Positions 63,554-64,000 of a stretch of DNA of 64,000 nt are shown here, piece by piece; position 1 is the first letter of the stretch, and every line of letters starts with the position of its first letter. Origin of the DNA: Aquilaria yunnanensis (Eukaryota > Streptophyta > Magnoliopsida > Malvales > Thymelaeaceae); the NCBI GenBank assembly GCA_039654915.1, contig CM077596.1, positions 54,434,501-54,498,500 of the forward strand, given 5' to 3'. The notes under the pieces were generated by a model, which searched no databases, had not been told where the DNA came from, and saw only the letters and a program-made list of their open reading frames with translations. The position numbers and the translations under genes were made by a program.

Positions 63554-64000
63554 GAGGGTGAAATATGCGAAGAAATGAAGAAAAAAGTCAAGATTAGTGC
63601 CATTTCAAAAAAAAAAGAGAAAACTGTAGAAAAGTCCCTAGCCTCTGCCTCTTCACTCAAAAAAAAAAAAAACTAAACTTTCATTTCTAAAGTCTTTTCG
63701 CCGTTAGCCTCTCTCACCGTTTTCGCGCGTTTTCGCGCCTGTCACCCTCCGTCACTCGCCGTACCTCCCTCCTCCGCTCCAGCCGCCGTCTCGCCGCTTC
63801 CGTCGCACGCCAACGCCGTTTCCCCCTCTCCTCGCCTTCCGCCAAAATTGTCTCTCTCTCTCACCGTTGTTCTCCTCTCTCTTTCTTCCCCCTCCCCTTG
63901 CTGCCGACGCCGTCTCCCCCTCCTCGCCGCCGTCGTCATCTCCCCCAGACGCTCCAGCCACCGTTTCGCCACCTCCGTCGCTCGTCGGCGCCGCTCCTCC

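Larger units (their letters stand above)
62886..64000 (+). mobile_element. LTR of another retrotransposon, running off the window
   Basis: TGTTGACACCCAATTTCGTC at 62886 is a typical start of a plant gypsy LTR, set inside the pol of the preceding element. The LTR has an AT-rich first part, a TATA box (63546-63553) and then a C/T-rich leader-like stretch from 63690. Its end, primer site and genes lie beyond 64000. Open frames in the C/T-rich part are composition artefacts. Confidence 0.75.

Overview
This window is nuclear DNA of a flowering plant, most likely a eudicot. It is AT-rich, has short GT-AG introns, is crowded with plant-type transposable elements, and carries a chloroplast thylakoid protein gene and a plant tetraspanin. 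I see three credible host genes. They are a two-exon tetraspanin (25858-26791, +), a complete six-exon CAS gene for the chloroplast calcium-sensing/rhodanese-like thylakoid protein (27111-29698, -), and a two-exon secreted cysteine-rich defensin-like gene with two repeated domains (51972-52458, +). The tetraspanin and CAS genes converge with 319 bp between their stop codons. From memory, Arabidopsis TET12 and CAS are also near neighbours, so this may be a conserved gene pair.

1-25 kb is mostly DNA transposons. There is a 1,500-bp non-autonomous hAT element with perfect 8-bp target duplications (122-1621), a TRIM-like LTR pair (3180-4411), a decayed ATG18/PROPPIN fragment (4475-4755), and a 5.7-kb Mutator-like element (5072-10784). 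The Mutator-like element's transposase is broken by a Stowaway MITE and another inverted-repeat insertion. Next come a 4.8-kb degraded autonomous-type hAT (11029-15833), a second Stowaway fragment, a FAR1-like fragment, a 5'-truncated LINE with a 17-bp target duplication (20871-22063), and another non-autonomous hAT (24369-25353).

25.4-31 kb is the genic island holding the tetraspanin and CAS genes. 31-43 kb is an inverted-repeat element (31071-31673) abutted by a minus-strand Ty3/gypsy element of Tat-like type (31675-43034). The gypsy element has lost its reverse transcriptase/RNase H, carries a decayed antisense ORF region, was hit in gag by a hAT (39022-42137), and has one LTR partly inverted together with its target duplication.

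43-64 kb holds a 3.6-kb solo chromovirus LTR (44883-48480), a ~199-bp tandem repeat, a copia gag fragment, the defensin-like gene inside a local duplication, a chimeric 25S/18S rDNA insertion (53861-54126), and a Tat-like gag fragment. It ends with two head-to-head chromovirus remnants (55642-58283, - and 58284-62885, +), the second cut by a new LTR that runs off the window. The transposon genes carry stops and frameshifts, so they are relics. Everything is read by eye; no database search was run.
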